Shown here: positions 25,801 through 33,873 of the stretch, piece after piece
How the letters are laid out: every line of letters starts with the position of its first letter
Position numbering within the stretch: position 1 is the first letter of the stretch
Assembly (NCBI RefSeq): GCF_016921195.1
Contig: NZ_JAFGYF010000001.1
Span: 620,001-684,000 of the forward strand
Source: Cellulosimicrobium cellulans
GTDB taxonomy: Bacteria > Actinomycetota > Actinomycetes > Actinomycetales > Cellulomonadaceae
DNA length: 64,000 nt
Direction of reading: 5' to 3'
The notes under the pieces: model-generated
Seen by the model: the letters and a program-made list of their open reading frames with translations, nothing else
What the model was told of the DNA's origin: nothing
Databases searched by the model: none
Program-made: the position numbers and the translations under genes

Positions 25801-28800
25801 CGTCCGAACCCTCCGCGGGGCACGCCGTCGGCGCGTCCGAGCCGGAACCGGCGCCGTCGAGCTGCAGCGGGACGTCCGCGACCACCGTCACCTCGTAGTG
25901 GTGCGCCGCATACCCCGCGTCGTCGTTGCCCAGCAGGGGCACGTTCGCCGCGATCACGACATTGCCCTGACCGTCCCACGCCGGCGACGCCAACGTCACG
26001 CCCGCCGGTGCGGTCGTCACCTGTGCGGAAACGATGCTCGCCTCGGGGGCGAAGCGCAGCGTGTCGTCCAGCGAGTATGACGTCGACGCGGTTGACGTGT
26101 TGGTCACGTCGATCCCGTACACGACCTCCCACTGACCGTTGCCGATCGGCGTCGCCGAGAGCAGCGTCTTGACGTGGGTCGGGTCGCCGTCCACCTCGAA
26201 CCCGGCCGGGTCACAGTTGATCGTCGGCGGCACCTGGGAGTCAGCGGGGACGTCTGCGGACGCGCACGCCGTGTTGACGAGCGTGTCGGGGGTGGAGGCG
26301 TCGATGACGATCTCGAACTCGTGCGACTGCGACTGTCCGGGATCCAGCGAGACGATCGGGAAGGACCCGAGGCCAGGCTGCTGGTCGTCGGTGACGTCGA
26401 TGCCCGTGAGCGTGCCCTGACCGGTGTTCGTCACCGTGATCCGGTAGCGGACCGTGTCCCCCACCCTGAACGACGGGTAGTCGGTCACGTCGTTCGCGTC
26501 ACGCCACACACCATCGGCGTCCAGGATCTCCTTCTTCAACGCCGCCGAGTAGTAGTTCGCGACCGTGATCGGCGCCGACGTGCGCATCACGAGCTCGGTG
26601 TGCTCCGCGACCGCCTGCGCCCGGTTGACCAGGACGTCACCGCCCTCGACCCCGTCCGTCGCGATCCGCACCTTGAACTGCTGCGTCGCCCCCGGGGCCA
26701 GCTCGGGACCGACCACGCGGATCGCCGTGGCGTCGGGGCTGTACGTCGTCGACCAGATCGACGACGGCGTACCCGGCGCACCGTTCTGCGGGTCCTCCGG
26801 GTCGTCTGACAACGTCGCCGGGTCCTCGGCCGTGTAGTACACCGTCGCACCCGCCACCGCGTCCACGCCCTCGAGCGTGTAGTCGCCGGTGAAAGCCGTC
26901 CCGCGACCGTCACCGTTGAACGGCAGGATGTCGATCGTGTCCGTGAACGCCTGCGACAGCGGGTCGAACGAGCGCAACGTCACCGTCCACGACCCCTGAC
27001 CGACGCCGTCACCGGCGAGGTTCGGGATGAACGGCGTGTCAGCCGACTTCCCGATCGCGGTGTAACCGTTCGTGCTCACGGTGACCTGTGCCGTGTCGCT
27101 CGCCTCTCCGCCCGCGTAAGTGGCGTTGGCGGTGTTCGTCAGGATCGAGCCCGGGTCGACCGAGCTGTCGGCGACGGCCTGGTACGACAGGGGCACGTTG
27201 GTGTTCGTCGGCACGCCGTCCAGCGTCCAGGTGAGCACCTGCTGGCCTGACCCGTTGGTCGTGATCACCGGGGCCGGCGTGGCTGACCCGGCGACGTAGG
27301 TGACCCCCAGAGGGAGGGTGTCGATCAGCTCGTAGCCGTCAACGGTGGGCGGAACACCACCCGCACCGTTGGCCGAGTAGGTGAGCGTGTACGTGATCGG
27401 CTCACCCGGGCGCACAGCCGCGCGGTCCACGCTCTTGTCCACGGCCGGACTCGCGCTGACCACACGCAGGATGTCACGCAGCGACGTCGTCCGGGGGTAG
27501 CGTGCGTCGTCGATGTCCTGGATGGTCGGCACAGTGTTCCAGTTGAACCATGACCCGTTGACCATGGGTGAGCCCCACGACCAGATGTCCTGTCCGGCGG
27601 GTGCGTCGTCCTTGATGCGCGAGACCGTCTGGAGAGTTTCACGGGTACGCGGGTCCGCGATCGCCGCGGAGAAGGGGTAGATCGCCCGCACGGCCTTGAC
27701 GGTGGAGAGGTCTGCCGGTGGGGTGGTGACCCAGCCGCCGCCCCCGGTCATCGAGTTGCCCCCCGTGGCGCAGGAGAAGCTGTTGGGGTCGTACGTCGCA
27801 GAAGTCGGGTCCACGGAGGGGTCGTTGCCGACGTAGTACTGCAGCGGGTACAGGGAGGTGTCGATGTCGGTCGGTGTCACGCTGACGAACTCGACGTAGC
27901 GGGTATCGAGTACCTCGCACACGCCGTAGAGCGACGTCGGAGTCGTACCCGGGTAGGACCGGACATCGATGCTGACGACCTGCCGCACCTCGGTGCCGGG
28001 GGAGACACGGTAGCTGTCGTCCCAGGCCGTGCCGCCGGCTCCCGTGTACCCACGCTCCCAAGCGGCGCTGTAGGCGCCAGGGAACTGGATGGCCTTGCTG
28101 GTGGTGTTGTTGCTCGGGTCGTCGGTCGCCGAGTCCCCGCTACCGGGTGCGACGTAGGTGGGCGCGTTCGACGTCAGGGTGGTGCCGGTGTTCGTGGTCG
28201 TCGCGATGCGGAAGGTGACCTGACCGCTGGCGACCGCCGACGCGTCGGAGCGCATCGGGTTGCCCTGCGAGTCCCGTGTCGGCACCTGAGCGAGGGAGTA
28301 GTCGATACCGGTGAGGGTGAGCGTGAACTGACCCGGGACGCCGGTCGGCGTCAGCGTGCACGAGGAGACGAACGGCGCCGTCTGATCGGCCGGGTGGCCA
28401 CCGCCCGACCACGGGTGCCCCGGTGCGACCCCGGTGGTGAACGCCGAGCACGCACCGGGAGCGATCGAGACGGCCGACCCGTTCTGCGTGGACACGTCGA
28501 TCGTGTACGACACCGAGTCGGGTCCCGCCTCGGACTCGTCCCCGAGGAAGAGCGTCCACTGGTAGTCGACGTCGACGTAGCCGGTCCCGAAGCTGAGGTT
28601 CCCCGTGGGAGTCCCCCAGGCCATGTCCATCGAGAACACGTTCTGGATCTCGATCGGCGTCAGCTGTGTCGAGCCGCCCTCGATCGTGCCAGAACCGGTC
28701 AACTCAGCGCCCGTGGGGCCGTCTGCCTTGATCGGTGTCTGCAGCACGTGGGCCGTGCCCTCGTCCTGGGTGCCGATGTTGCACACCATCGTCTTGCCGT

Positions 28801-29230
28801 CGGCCGAGATGCTCGAGGGCGGTGTGACGCCGGTGACGAGACAGGAGTCCGGCAGCTCCGCAAACGTGCCGTTGTCGATCGTGAGCGTGAAGTTCACGTT
28901 GTCAACCGGGTCGTTCGACGGTGCGGCCTGGTCGTCGTTGACGTTGACGCGCCACTCGGCGTTGACGACGTCACCGGTGCGTACCGTGGTCGGCGTCCCG
29001 TCGGCCCACCGGCCTTCGATCTCGTACACCGTCGCCGCCGCGGCGGGCAGCGCGGCCGAGGCCGCGATACCGGTGCCGGCTGTCGCGAGCGCGACGGCAC
29101 CGGCGACGGCGCGCTTCCACGTCCGTGTCCGGTGCCTCGGTCGGGCGTGGCGTGCTGTCCTCGTCCCGGCGCGAGACCAGCGCCGAGGGGCGCTGTCGGC
29201 GCCCGTCGTGCTCCATGGTCGTGGTCGCAT
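22814..29230 (-). CDS. Giant repeat-containing surface protein, LATTG-anchored
   Basis: A 2,138-residue secreted protein. A basic N-terminus and hydrophobic helix (about 38-66, ending ALPAAAAT) form a long signal peptide. Residues to about 1000 hold non-identical beta domains, including a DUF11-like unit near 600. From about 1013 to 2090 come seven tandem domains of roughly 150 residues, each starting like SIDITKTVSAGPTPNGDGTW and containing HTYQV and GGLxNxxxxxHNG. After a PGKPGKPGG linker, LATTG (2102-2106), a helix and a basic tail mark a substrate of class E (LAXTG) sortase. The ATG has GGGGAG upstream. Probable role: surface layer or adhesion stalk. Confidence 0.9.
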   Translation of the reverse strand: MRPRPWSTTGADSAPRRWSRAGTRTARHARPRHRTRTWKRAVAGAVALATAGTGIAASAALPAAAATVYEIEGRWADGTPTTVRTGDVVNAEWRVNVNDDQAAPSNDPVDNVNFTLTIDNGTFAELPDSCLVTGVTPPSSISADGKTMVCNIGTQDEGTAHVLQTPIKADGPTGAELTGSGTIEGGSTQLTPIEIQNVFSMDMAWGTPTGNLSFGTGYVDVDYQWTLFLGDESEAGPDSVSYTIDVSTQNGSAVSIAPGACSAFTTGVAPGHPWSGGGHPADQTAPFVSSCTLTPTGVPGQFTLTLTGIDYSLAQVPTRDSQGNPMRSDASAVASGQVTFRIATTTNTGTTLTSNAPTYVAPGSGDSATDDPSNNTTSKAIQFPGAYSAAWERGYTGAGGTAWDDSYRVSPGTEVRQVVSIDVRSYPGTTPTSLYGVCEVLDTRYVEFVSVTPTDIDTSLYPLQYYVGNDPSVDPTSATYDPNSFSCATGGNSMTGGGGWVTTPPADLSTVKAVRAIYPFSAAIADPRTRETLQTVSRIKDDAPAGQDIWSWGSPMVNGSWFNWNTVPTIQDIDDARYPRTTSLRDILRVVSASPAVDKSVDRAAVRPGEPITYTLTYSANGAGGVPPTVDGYELIDTLPLGVTYVAGSATPAPVITTNGSGQQVLTWTLDGVPTNTNVPLSYQAVADSSVDPGSILTNTANATYAGGEASDTAQVTVSTNGYTAIGKSADTPFIPNLAGDGVGQGSWTVTLRSFDPLSQAFTDTIDILPFNGDGRGTAFTGDYTLEGVDAVAGATVYYTAEDPATLSDDPEDPQNGAPGTPSSIWSTTYSPDATAIRVVGPELAPGATQQFKVRIATDGVEGGDVLVNRAQAVAEHTELVMRTSAPITVANYYSAALKKEILDADGVWRDANDVTDYPSFRVGDTVRYRITVTNTGQGTLTGIDVTDDQQPGLGSFPIVSLDPGQSQSHEFEIVIDASTPDTLVNTACASADVPADSQVPPTINCDPAGFEVDGDPTHVKTLLSATPIGNGQWEVVYGIDVTNTSTASTSYSLDDTLRFAPEASIVSAQVTTAPAGVTLASPAWDGQGNVVIAANVPLLGNDDAGYAAHHYEVTVVADVPLQLDGAGSGSDAPTACPAEGSDAEQGFNNTSQLTDGRGEVEDDQACAPIPSIDITKTVSAGPTPNGDGTWTVTYDIVATNDGEVEGTYEVTDRMTADGDLEVVSGSVVTAPAGVTPNASWTGLGAEGAAENVIASGVALPAGGSHTYQVEVIVGIADGVTGVPVITPCSALGEGDNGGLSNAAGVEHNDLTDEATACITIAYITVDKTISNGPTPNGDGTFTITYDIVAENVGGDAGEYDVFDRLDYGTGIDIVSADVVTTPTGVTAEGSWTGLGPDKRSPQNLIAGDVTLAAGGVHTYQVEVVVEMDEATIDPVNLQCPPPGSGDKGGLANSVSLDHNGIIAEDDACASLPLIGIDKSISDGPTPNGDGTWTITYDLVATNTGQAAGEYDVRDQLRYGNGITVESADVITTPAGVTAEAGWTGQGGDIKDAANLIAGGVNLDAGGTHTYQVQVVVSLDLDVVTPADLTCPAPGSGENGGLANTVELEHNGETSEDEDCAPLPLIEITKSLSGAVTPVAGQDGVYDVVYEVTATNRGPGAGIYDLDDTLAPGDGVTIVGIQDVVTDAPASVGINPGFNGVGDVRVVTGQPIDGAGTAPVVHTYTVTVRYSADLTDVEIPETDTCTTGDGSTVPGGLNNVASIGWNGIEDSDDECVRPGKPTLDKALVSAKPVGDGKWEVVYDLTVGNVGTEATTYDLDDELLFAPVITVDSVNVTGPQGVTVNSGFDGDGDQRIATGVAIAGLDDDGYAPHVYRVTVVANVPLHFADGDVDEDGTGSPACTVPAGSNTLEQGLNNAATLTDETGGTQTDTDCAPVPSIDITKVMDGKPAKNADGTWTVNYTITASNDGATAGVYDLTDRLRYGAGITVKTATVTATPEGVTASSTWTGQGAEGDPANVVASGVGLPAGATHTYQVQVVASLDAGAVNESTFACPAPGSDGNGGFANTAGIAHNGLTDTAEACDTPDKPGTPGKPGKPGGALATTGATLAWVAGGAALLLLLGAIVLVVARNRRTTIS

Positions 29231-29334
29231 GAGCTCCCCATCGGTTCCGTGGCGCGCGCCCCTCGCGCGCTCGTCAATACCCCATGTGACCCAGGCGACA
29301 GCGGTCCGTGAAGGAAACGTGACGGAACCTCATC

Positions 29335-29350
29335 AACGGATTCATCCGTT
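29335..29350. promoter_or_regulatory. Perfect palindrome upstream of the giant surface-protein gene
   Basis: AACGGATTCATCCGTT (arms AACGGAT/ATCCGTT) lies 105 bp before the start codon. Next to it are the weaker repeats CGTGTG/CACACG (29371-29388) and ACCAG/CTGGT (29398-29414). It is a plausible regulator site for the surface-protein gene; the regulator is unknown. Confidence 0.45.
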
Positions 29351-29432
29351 CTGAGCAGAATTCACCCGTGCGTGTGCTCGTTCACACGTGGGGGTGGACC
29401 AGAGTTGATCTGGTGAACCCACCGCTCGGCGC

Positions 29433-30305
29433 TCAGCGCCGCGGCACGACGATCGGTGCGCCGCCGCCAGGGTGGTCGACGACCTCGACGGGGTAGTCGT
29501 AGACGCCGCTCAGCAGGTCGGCGGTGAGGACGTCGCGCGGGCCGCCGTCGGCGACGACGCGCCCGCAGGCGAGGACGGTGACCTGGTCGGCGTACGCGGC
29601 CGCGAGGGAGAGGTCGTGCACGACGACGACCACGGCACCGCCAGCGGCGCCGTGCGCCCGGGCGAGCTGGAGCACGAGCTCCTGGTGCTTGAGGTCGAGG
29701 GCGGCGGTCGGCTCGTCGAGCATGAGGAGCGCGGTGCGCTGCGCGAGCACCCGCGCGAGCGCGACGCGCGCCTTCTCCCCGCCGGACAGCGACGTGAAGT
29801 GTCGGTCGGCCAGGTGCTCGACGTCGGTCGCGGCCAGAGCCTCGGCGACCGCCGCGTCGTCCTCGTCCTCGAAGGGGGTTCCGCGCCAGGGCGAGCGTCC
29901 CATGCGCACGACGTCGACGGCGGTGAACGGGAAGCTCAAGGAGACCTGCTGGAGCATGACCGACCGCCGCAGCGCGAGCTCGGTCGGGGTCCACGCGGCG
30001 AGCGGGCGCCCGTCCACGGTGACGTCCCCGGCCTGGGGGCGCAGGTCGCCCGTGAGCACGGCGAGCAGCGACGACTTCCCCGCCCCGTTCGGGCCGAGCA
30101 GCGCGCGGACCTCGCCCGCGCGCACGTCGACCGACACGTCCCGCAGGATCGGCGCCTCGCCGAGCGTGAGCGACACGCCGTGCGCGGCGGTGACGACCTC
30201 GCCGGGCGCGGCCGGCCCGGGGAGGCGGGACCGCCGTCGGGCACCGGTGACCGCGGTGCGGAGGGAGCCGAGGAACGACGAGCCCTCGTGGCGCAGGTCG
30301 CTCAT
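29433..30305 (-). CDS. hmuV: Heme ABC transporter ATP-binding protein
   Basis: Energises heme import with HmuU and HmuT. The 290-residue protein has Walker A GPNGAGKSS, Q-loop MLQQVSLSFPF, signature LSGGEKARVALARVL, Walker B LLMLDEPTAALD and switch VVHDLSLAAAYAD. The wording of these motifs matches HmuV/BtuD-type importers. The start ATG overlaps the hmuU stop (ATGA). It is the last gene of hmuTUV, with iron control presumably from the box ahead of hmuT. Confidence 0.93.
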   Translation of the reverse strand: MSDLRHEGSSFLGSLRTAVTGARRRSRLPGPAAPGEVVTAAHGVSLTLGEAPILRDVSVDVRAGEVRALLGPNGAGKSSLLAVLTGDLRPQAGDVTVDGRPLAAWTPTELALRRSVMLQQVSLSFPFTAVDVVRMGRSPWRGTPFEDEDDAAVAEALAATDVEHLADRHFTSLSGGEKARVALARVLAQRTALLMLDEPTAALDLKHQELVLQLARAHGAAGGAVVVVVHDLSLAAAYADQVTVLACGRVVADGGPRDVLTADLLSGVYDYPVEVVDHPGGGAPIVVPRR

Positions 30306-31465
30306 GCCCAGCCTCCCTGGCGCGAGCGCGTGCGGCGCAGGAGGTAGAAGAAGAACGGCCCGCCGACGAGCGAGGTGATCATGCCGAGCGGCAGCTCGAC
30401 GTTCGCGACGGCGCTGCGCGCGAGGAGGTCGGCGGCGAGCAGCACGACGGCGCCGCCCAGTACGGACGCGGGGACGAGCGTGCGGTGGCTCGGCCCGCAC
30501 ACCATGCGCACGAGGTGCGGCACGACGAGCCCGACGAACGCGATGATCCCCGTGAACGCGACCCCGGCGGACACGAGGAGCGCGACGAGGACGATGACGA
30601 GCTGGCGCAGCCGCTCGACGTCGACCCCGAGGTGCTGCGCGGCGCGCTCGCCGAGCGCGAGCAGGTCCATCCTGCGGCGCACGAGCATCGCGCCCGTGAC
30701 GCCCAGGACCGCGATCGGCAGCACGACCGCGACGGACCGCCACGTCGCGCCGCCGAGCGACCCGAGCTGCCAGAAGACGATCTGCTCGCGCGCGGCCGGG
30801 TCGGCGACGAACGTGAAGAACGCGAGCATCCCGCCCGCGAACGCGTTGACCGCGATGCCCGTGAGGACGAGCGTCACGACCTCGGTGCGCCCGCCGGCGC
30901 GCGCGAGCGCGTAGACGACGAACGTCGTGACGAGCCCACCGGCGAACGCGGCCGCGGCGACCCACGTCCCGGGCACGAGCGCGCCCGCGGTGACGATGAC
31001 CGCGCACGCGCCCACGGCCGCGCCCGACGAGACCCCGATGACGCCGGGCTCGGCGAGCGGGTTGCCGAACACGCCCTGCATGAGCGCGCCCGAGCACGCG
31101 AGCGCCGCGCCCACCACGATCGCCATGACGACGCGTGGGAACCGCACGACCCACAGCGCGTTCTCGCCCTGCGGGTGCGACGGCATCGGGCCCCAGTCGA
31201 GCCCGACGTGGTGCGCGAGCGAGCCCAGTACCTCCGCGGGCGACACGGGCACCTGACCCGTCATCCCGGACACGACCGTGAGCACCGCGAGCGCGACGCC
31301 CAGACCGATCATCAGCCAGCGCGCGGCGCGGCGGCGCTGCTGCCCGACGGCGGGCCCCACCCGGGCGGGCCGACCACCGGGGCGCGGGGTGCCGTCGGGC
31401 ACGGCGACGCCGGGACCGGGCGCGGCCTCGGGCGTGCCGAGGGGGCGGGTGGCGGGCGCGCTCAC
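30302..31465 (-). CDS. hmuU: Heme ABC transporter permease (FecCD family)
   Basis: A 387-residue inner-membrane permease with about ten transmembrane helices and the FecCD hallmarks LMQGVFGNPLAEPGVIGVSS, NVELPLGMITSLVGGPFFFY and VGLVVPHLVRM. The first about 45 residues are a Pro/Gly-rich cytoplasmic lead not usual for the family. The GTG at 31465 overlaps the hmuT stop by 4 nt (GTGA). It forms the heme channel with HmuV. Confidence 0.93.
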   Translation of the reverse strand: MSAPATRPLGTPEAAPGPGVAVPDGTPRPGGRPARVGPAVGQQRRRAARWLMIGLGVALAVLTVVSGMTGQVPVSPAEVLGSLAHHVGLDWGPMPSHPQGENALWVVRFPRVVMAIVVGAALACSGALMQGVFGNPLAEPGVIGVSSGAAVGACAVIVTAGALVPGTWVAAAAFAGGLVTTFVVYALARAGGRTEVVTLVLTGIAVNAFAGGMLAFFTFVADPAAREQIVFWQLGSLGGATWRSVAVVLPIAVLGVTGAMLVRRRMDLLALGERAAQHLGVDVERLRQLVIVLVALLVSAGVAFTGIIAFVGLVVPHLVRMVCGPSHRTLVPASVLGGAVVLLAADLLARSAVANVELPLGMITSLVGGPFFFYLLRRTRSRQGGWA

Positions 31466-32736
31466 GACGCCGGGAGCTCCGGTGCGGGCACGCCGTAGAA
31501 CGCCTCGACGAGCGACGCGATCGTGGAGCCGGTGCGCGGGCCGAACGTGAGCAGGCGCGAGCCGTCCATGTCGACGACGCGGCGCGCCTCGCCCGCGGGC
31601 GTCTGCGCGAGGCCCGGGATCGCCATCATGGCGTCGAGGCCGCCCATCGACTCGAGCCCGTCGGTCATGACGAGGTAGGCGTCGGGCGCGGCGCTGATGA
31701 TCGCCTCGCTCGTGACCGGTGCGTACTGCTGCGTGAGGCCGATCGCGGTCCCGGCGTCCTCGCCGCCGATCTCGCGGATCAGGTCGTCGGCGCCCGAGCC
31801 GGGCCCGAAGAGCATCTTGATGTTGGAGCCGCGCAGGTAGAGGAACGCTACGCGCGGCGTCCCGGTGTCCTGCGGGACGGCGTCGAGCGCCGCGCAGATC
31901 TGCCGGTCCGTGCGCTCGACGAGCGCCTCGCCCTGCTCGGGCACGCCGAGCGCGGTCGCGACGGCGCGGATCCGGTCGTCGACCCCGTCGAGCGTGCGGG
32001 CCTCGTCGAAGTACACGACGGGGATGCCCGAGCTCTCGAGCTGGCCCCGCACGTCGTCGGTGAGGATCGTCGCGTCGGTGAGGATCACGGACGGGTCGAG
32101 CCCGAGGATCGCCTCGACGTCGAGCGCGTGGCCCGCTCCCGTGACGACGGGGACGTCGGCAGCCTCGGGGAAGCCGGTGGGCAGGTCGCGCCCGACGACG
32201 TTGTCGCCCAGGCCCAGGCTGTAGACGATCTCGCCGAGCGTCCCGTACAGGTCGACGGGGACGATGCGGCTCACGTCGGTGATCTCGACCTGGCGCCCGT
32301 CGACCGAGTCGACCGTCACCGGGAGCTGCGGGGCGGGCGCCTCGGCGACCGGGTGGATCGCGTCGTCGGCGAACGTCGCCGTCGCCGGTCCGGTGGGGAA
32401 CGACGCCGGGTCGACGTCGGTGCCGCCGCCCGCGGCCCGCGACTCCTCGAGCGTCGTGCACGCCGGCGCGCCGGTCGTCGCGTCGGCGGTCTCCGTCGGC
32501 GCCGCCTCGACCGGCGCGGCGTCCTGGCTCGCCTCCGCCGACGGCGTCGCGGGCGGCTCGTAGGGGAGCGGCGAGCACGCGGCCACGAGCCCCAGCACGA
32601 CGGCGGCGCCCGTCCCGGCCAGCGCCGACGCCGCCCGCCGCGCCCGACCGGGTGCGGTGCCTGCCGGACCCGAGCGCGACGTCGTCCGGCTCGTCGGCGA
32701 GCCGAGGTGCAGCACGGAACGGGCAGCGTGAGGCAT
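31462..32736 (-). CDS. hmuT: Heme-binding lipoprotein of an ABC importer
   Basis: A 424-residue extracellular lipoprotein. The signal region ends in the lipobox LVAAC (Cys54). After a linker of about 100 residues comes the periplasmic-binding fold (RIVPVDLYGTLGEIVYSLGL, DPSVILTDATI, SGIPVVYFD, PDAYLVMTDGL). Its place ahead of hmuU and hmuV, and the nearby heme oxygenase, favour heme over siderophores. The ATG at 32736 has GGAGA 5 nt upstream and gives a normal lipoprotein signal; longer readings do not. A DtxR/IdeR-type iron box is 65 bp upstream. Confidence 0.92.
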   Translation of the reverse strand: MPHAARSVLHLGSPTSRTTSRSGPAGTAPGRARRAASALAGTGAAVVLGLVAACSPLPYEPPATPSAEASQDAAPVEAAPTETADATTGAPACTTLEESRAAGGGTDVDPASFPTGPATATFADDAIHPVAEAPAPQLPVTVDSVDGRQVEITDVSRIVPVDLYGTLGEIVYSLGLGDNVVGRDLPTGFPEAADVPVVTGAGHALDVEAILGLDPSVILTDATILTDDVRGQLESSGIPVVYFDEARTLDGVDDRIRAVATALGVPEQGEALVERTDRQICAALDAVPQDTGTPRVAFLYLRGSNIKMLFGPGSGADDLIREIGGEDAGTAIGLTQQYAPVTSEAIISAAPDAYLVMTDGLESMGGLDAMMAIPGLAQTPAGEARRVVDMDGSRLLTFGPRTGSTIASLVEAFYGVPAPELPAS

Positions 32737-32800
32737 GGGAGTCTCCAGGAAGGCGGTGCGCGGGAGGGCGCGACCAGGCGAGATCGTCGCCCGCCCCAGA

Positions 32801-32819
32801 TAAGACGAGCCTAACCTGA
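32801..32819 (-). promoter_or_regulatory. Iron box upstream of hmuTUV
   Basis: TAAGACGAGCCTAACCTGA matches 14 of 19 positions of the DtxR/IdeR consensus (TTAGGTTAGCCTAACCTAA), with the right half nearly perfect. Repression by iron-loaded DtxR/IdeR is the expected control. Confidence 0.8.
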
Positions 32820-32911
32820 CTTGAAGGCGATCCCCGACCGTCTCACGAGTAACGCACCTCACGTGAAGGGCGCCGACCGGACCCGGCCGACGGAGCGGAA
32901 GTCCCGACTAC

Positions 32912-33103
32912 CGCGAGGTAGAACCGCAGTCACCCGAGAGAGAACGCTGGTCGCGCGAGGTAGAACCGTGGTTACCACCCGCTCCGAACACCCGAGCCGA
33001 CCGGGCGCCGTCGGGCACAAAGACCCACGGTTCTACTTCGCGTGACCACGGTTCTACTTCGCGCGACCAGCGTTCTACTTCGCGCGATCGGGTTCCCTCG
33101 GCG
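32912..33103. repeat. 21-bp repeat array D between hmuO and hmuT
   Basis: Three forward units (from 32912, 32933 and 32954) face three good reverse units and a fourth degenerate one (33023-33103), all with a 21-bp period. The local core is GAGGTAGAACCGTGGT and the facing copies read ACCACGGTTCTACTTCG, so complementarity is kept, with one G-U-compatible change. The reverse units follow hmuO in its sense. The forward units lie upstream of hmuT with no plus-strand gene before them. Confidence 0.85.
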
Positions 33104-33772
33104 TTAGGGGTGGACGGCACCGAGGTCGGCGAAGAGGTCGCTGTTGAGGCGGAAGGCGTGCTTGGCCTCCGCGACGGTCTCGTCGAGCTGCTCGGGTGTG
33201 AGGACCAGGCCGTCGAGGCGCTCGCGGTAGACGTCCTTGAACGGCTTGGACTTGGGGATCTCGACGAACGTGTAGAACGCGAGGCCGTCGCCCGACAGGC
33301 CGTAGTGGCGCTCGAGCATGCGCTTGATGATCTGTCCGCCGGAGAGGTCGCCGAGGTAGCGCGTGTACGCGTGCGCGGCGTACGCGGGCAGCGACGTGCC
33401 GACGGTCCGCAGCCGCGCGACGTAGCGCTCGGTCGCGGGGTGGATGGTGATGCGCTCGGCCCAGTCGGCACCGACGAGGAACGTGAGGTCCTTCTCGATC
33501 TCCGGCGTGCGCGTGAGCTCGTCGAAGACGAGCGTGGAGCCCTGGGCGTCGGCGCGCATGTGCGCGCTCGCGTCCTCGAGCGCGCCGTAGACGGCCCACT
33601 GCTGCGCGGCGAGGTCGGCGTACGCCGCGACGTCGAGCCGCCCGGACATGAGCCGCTCGACGAACCCGGAGCTCTCCGCCTGCTCGTGCTCGGGGCGCGT
33701 GCCCTCGCGCAGGCGCTGGGACAGCGGCACGGTCTCGTCGGCGCGGTCGAGGTCGTGGGTGAGAGCAGTCAC
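33104..33772 (-). CDS. hmuO: Heme oxygenase
   Basis: Opens imported heme to biliverdin, CO and iron in the cytosol. The 222-residue protein has the proximal ligand His29 in TRPEHEQAESSGF and the distal-helix signature AYTRYLGDLSGGQ (about 140-152). The GTG at 33772 has AGGAG 6 nt upstream. It is transcribed alone in the same direction as hmuTUV, and an iron box about 85 bp upstream indicates shared iron control. Its TAA stop lies at the edge of repeat array D. Confidence 0.96.
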   Translation of the reverse strand: MTALTHDLDRADETVPLSQRLREGTRPEHEQAESSGFVERLMSGRLDVAAYADLAAQQWAVYGALEDASAHMRADAQGSTLVFDELTRTPEIEKDLTFLVGADWAERITIHPATERYVARLRTVGTSLPAYAAHAYTRYLGDLSGGQIIKRMLERHYGLSGDGLAFYTFVEIPKSKPFKDVYRERLDGLVLTPEQLDETVAEAKHAFRLNSDLFADLGAVHP

Positions 33773-33854
33773 GGGTGGCTCCTGCGGGTAGCGTCGGGTC
33801 AGGGCGCCCGTCCTGACGTCCTGTCATGACGATGCGTCAGGAACTCTAACGCAC

Positions 33855-33873
33855 TCAGGTGAGGCTTGCCTAT
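33855..33873 (-). promoter_or_regulatory. Iron box upstream of hmuO
   Basis: TCAGGTGAGGCTTGCCTAT matches 14 of 19 positions of the symmetrical DtxR/IdeR site (TTAGGTTAGGCTAACCTAA). It overlaps the stop codon (33870-33872) of the upstream MFS gene. Confidence 0.8.

Noticed and set aside
22700-26080. 1,100-codon plus-strand frame opposite the LATTG protein
   Set aside because: It is the complement of repeat domains and has an Arg/Val/Asp-rich composition with no domain. The minus-strand protein has signal peptide, repeats and sorting signal.
21949-29230. Mobile element or prophage around the surface-protein region
   Set aside because: No integrase, transposase, phage structural gene, tRNA junction or direct repeat ends were seen, despite odd codon use in one gene.
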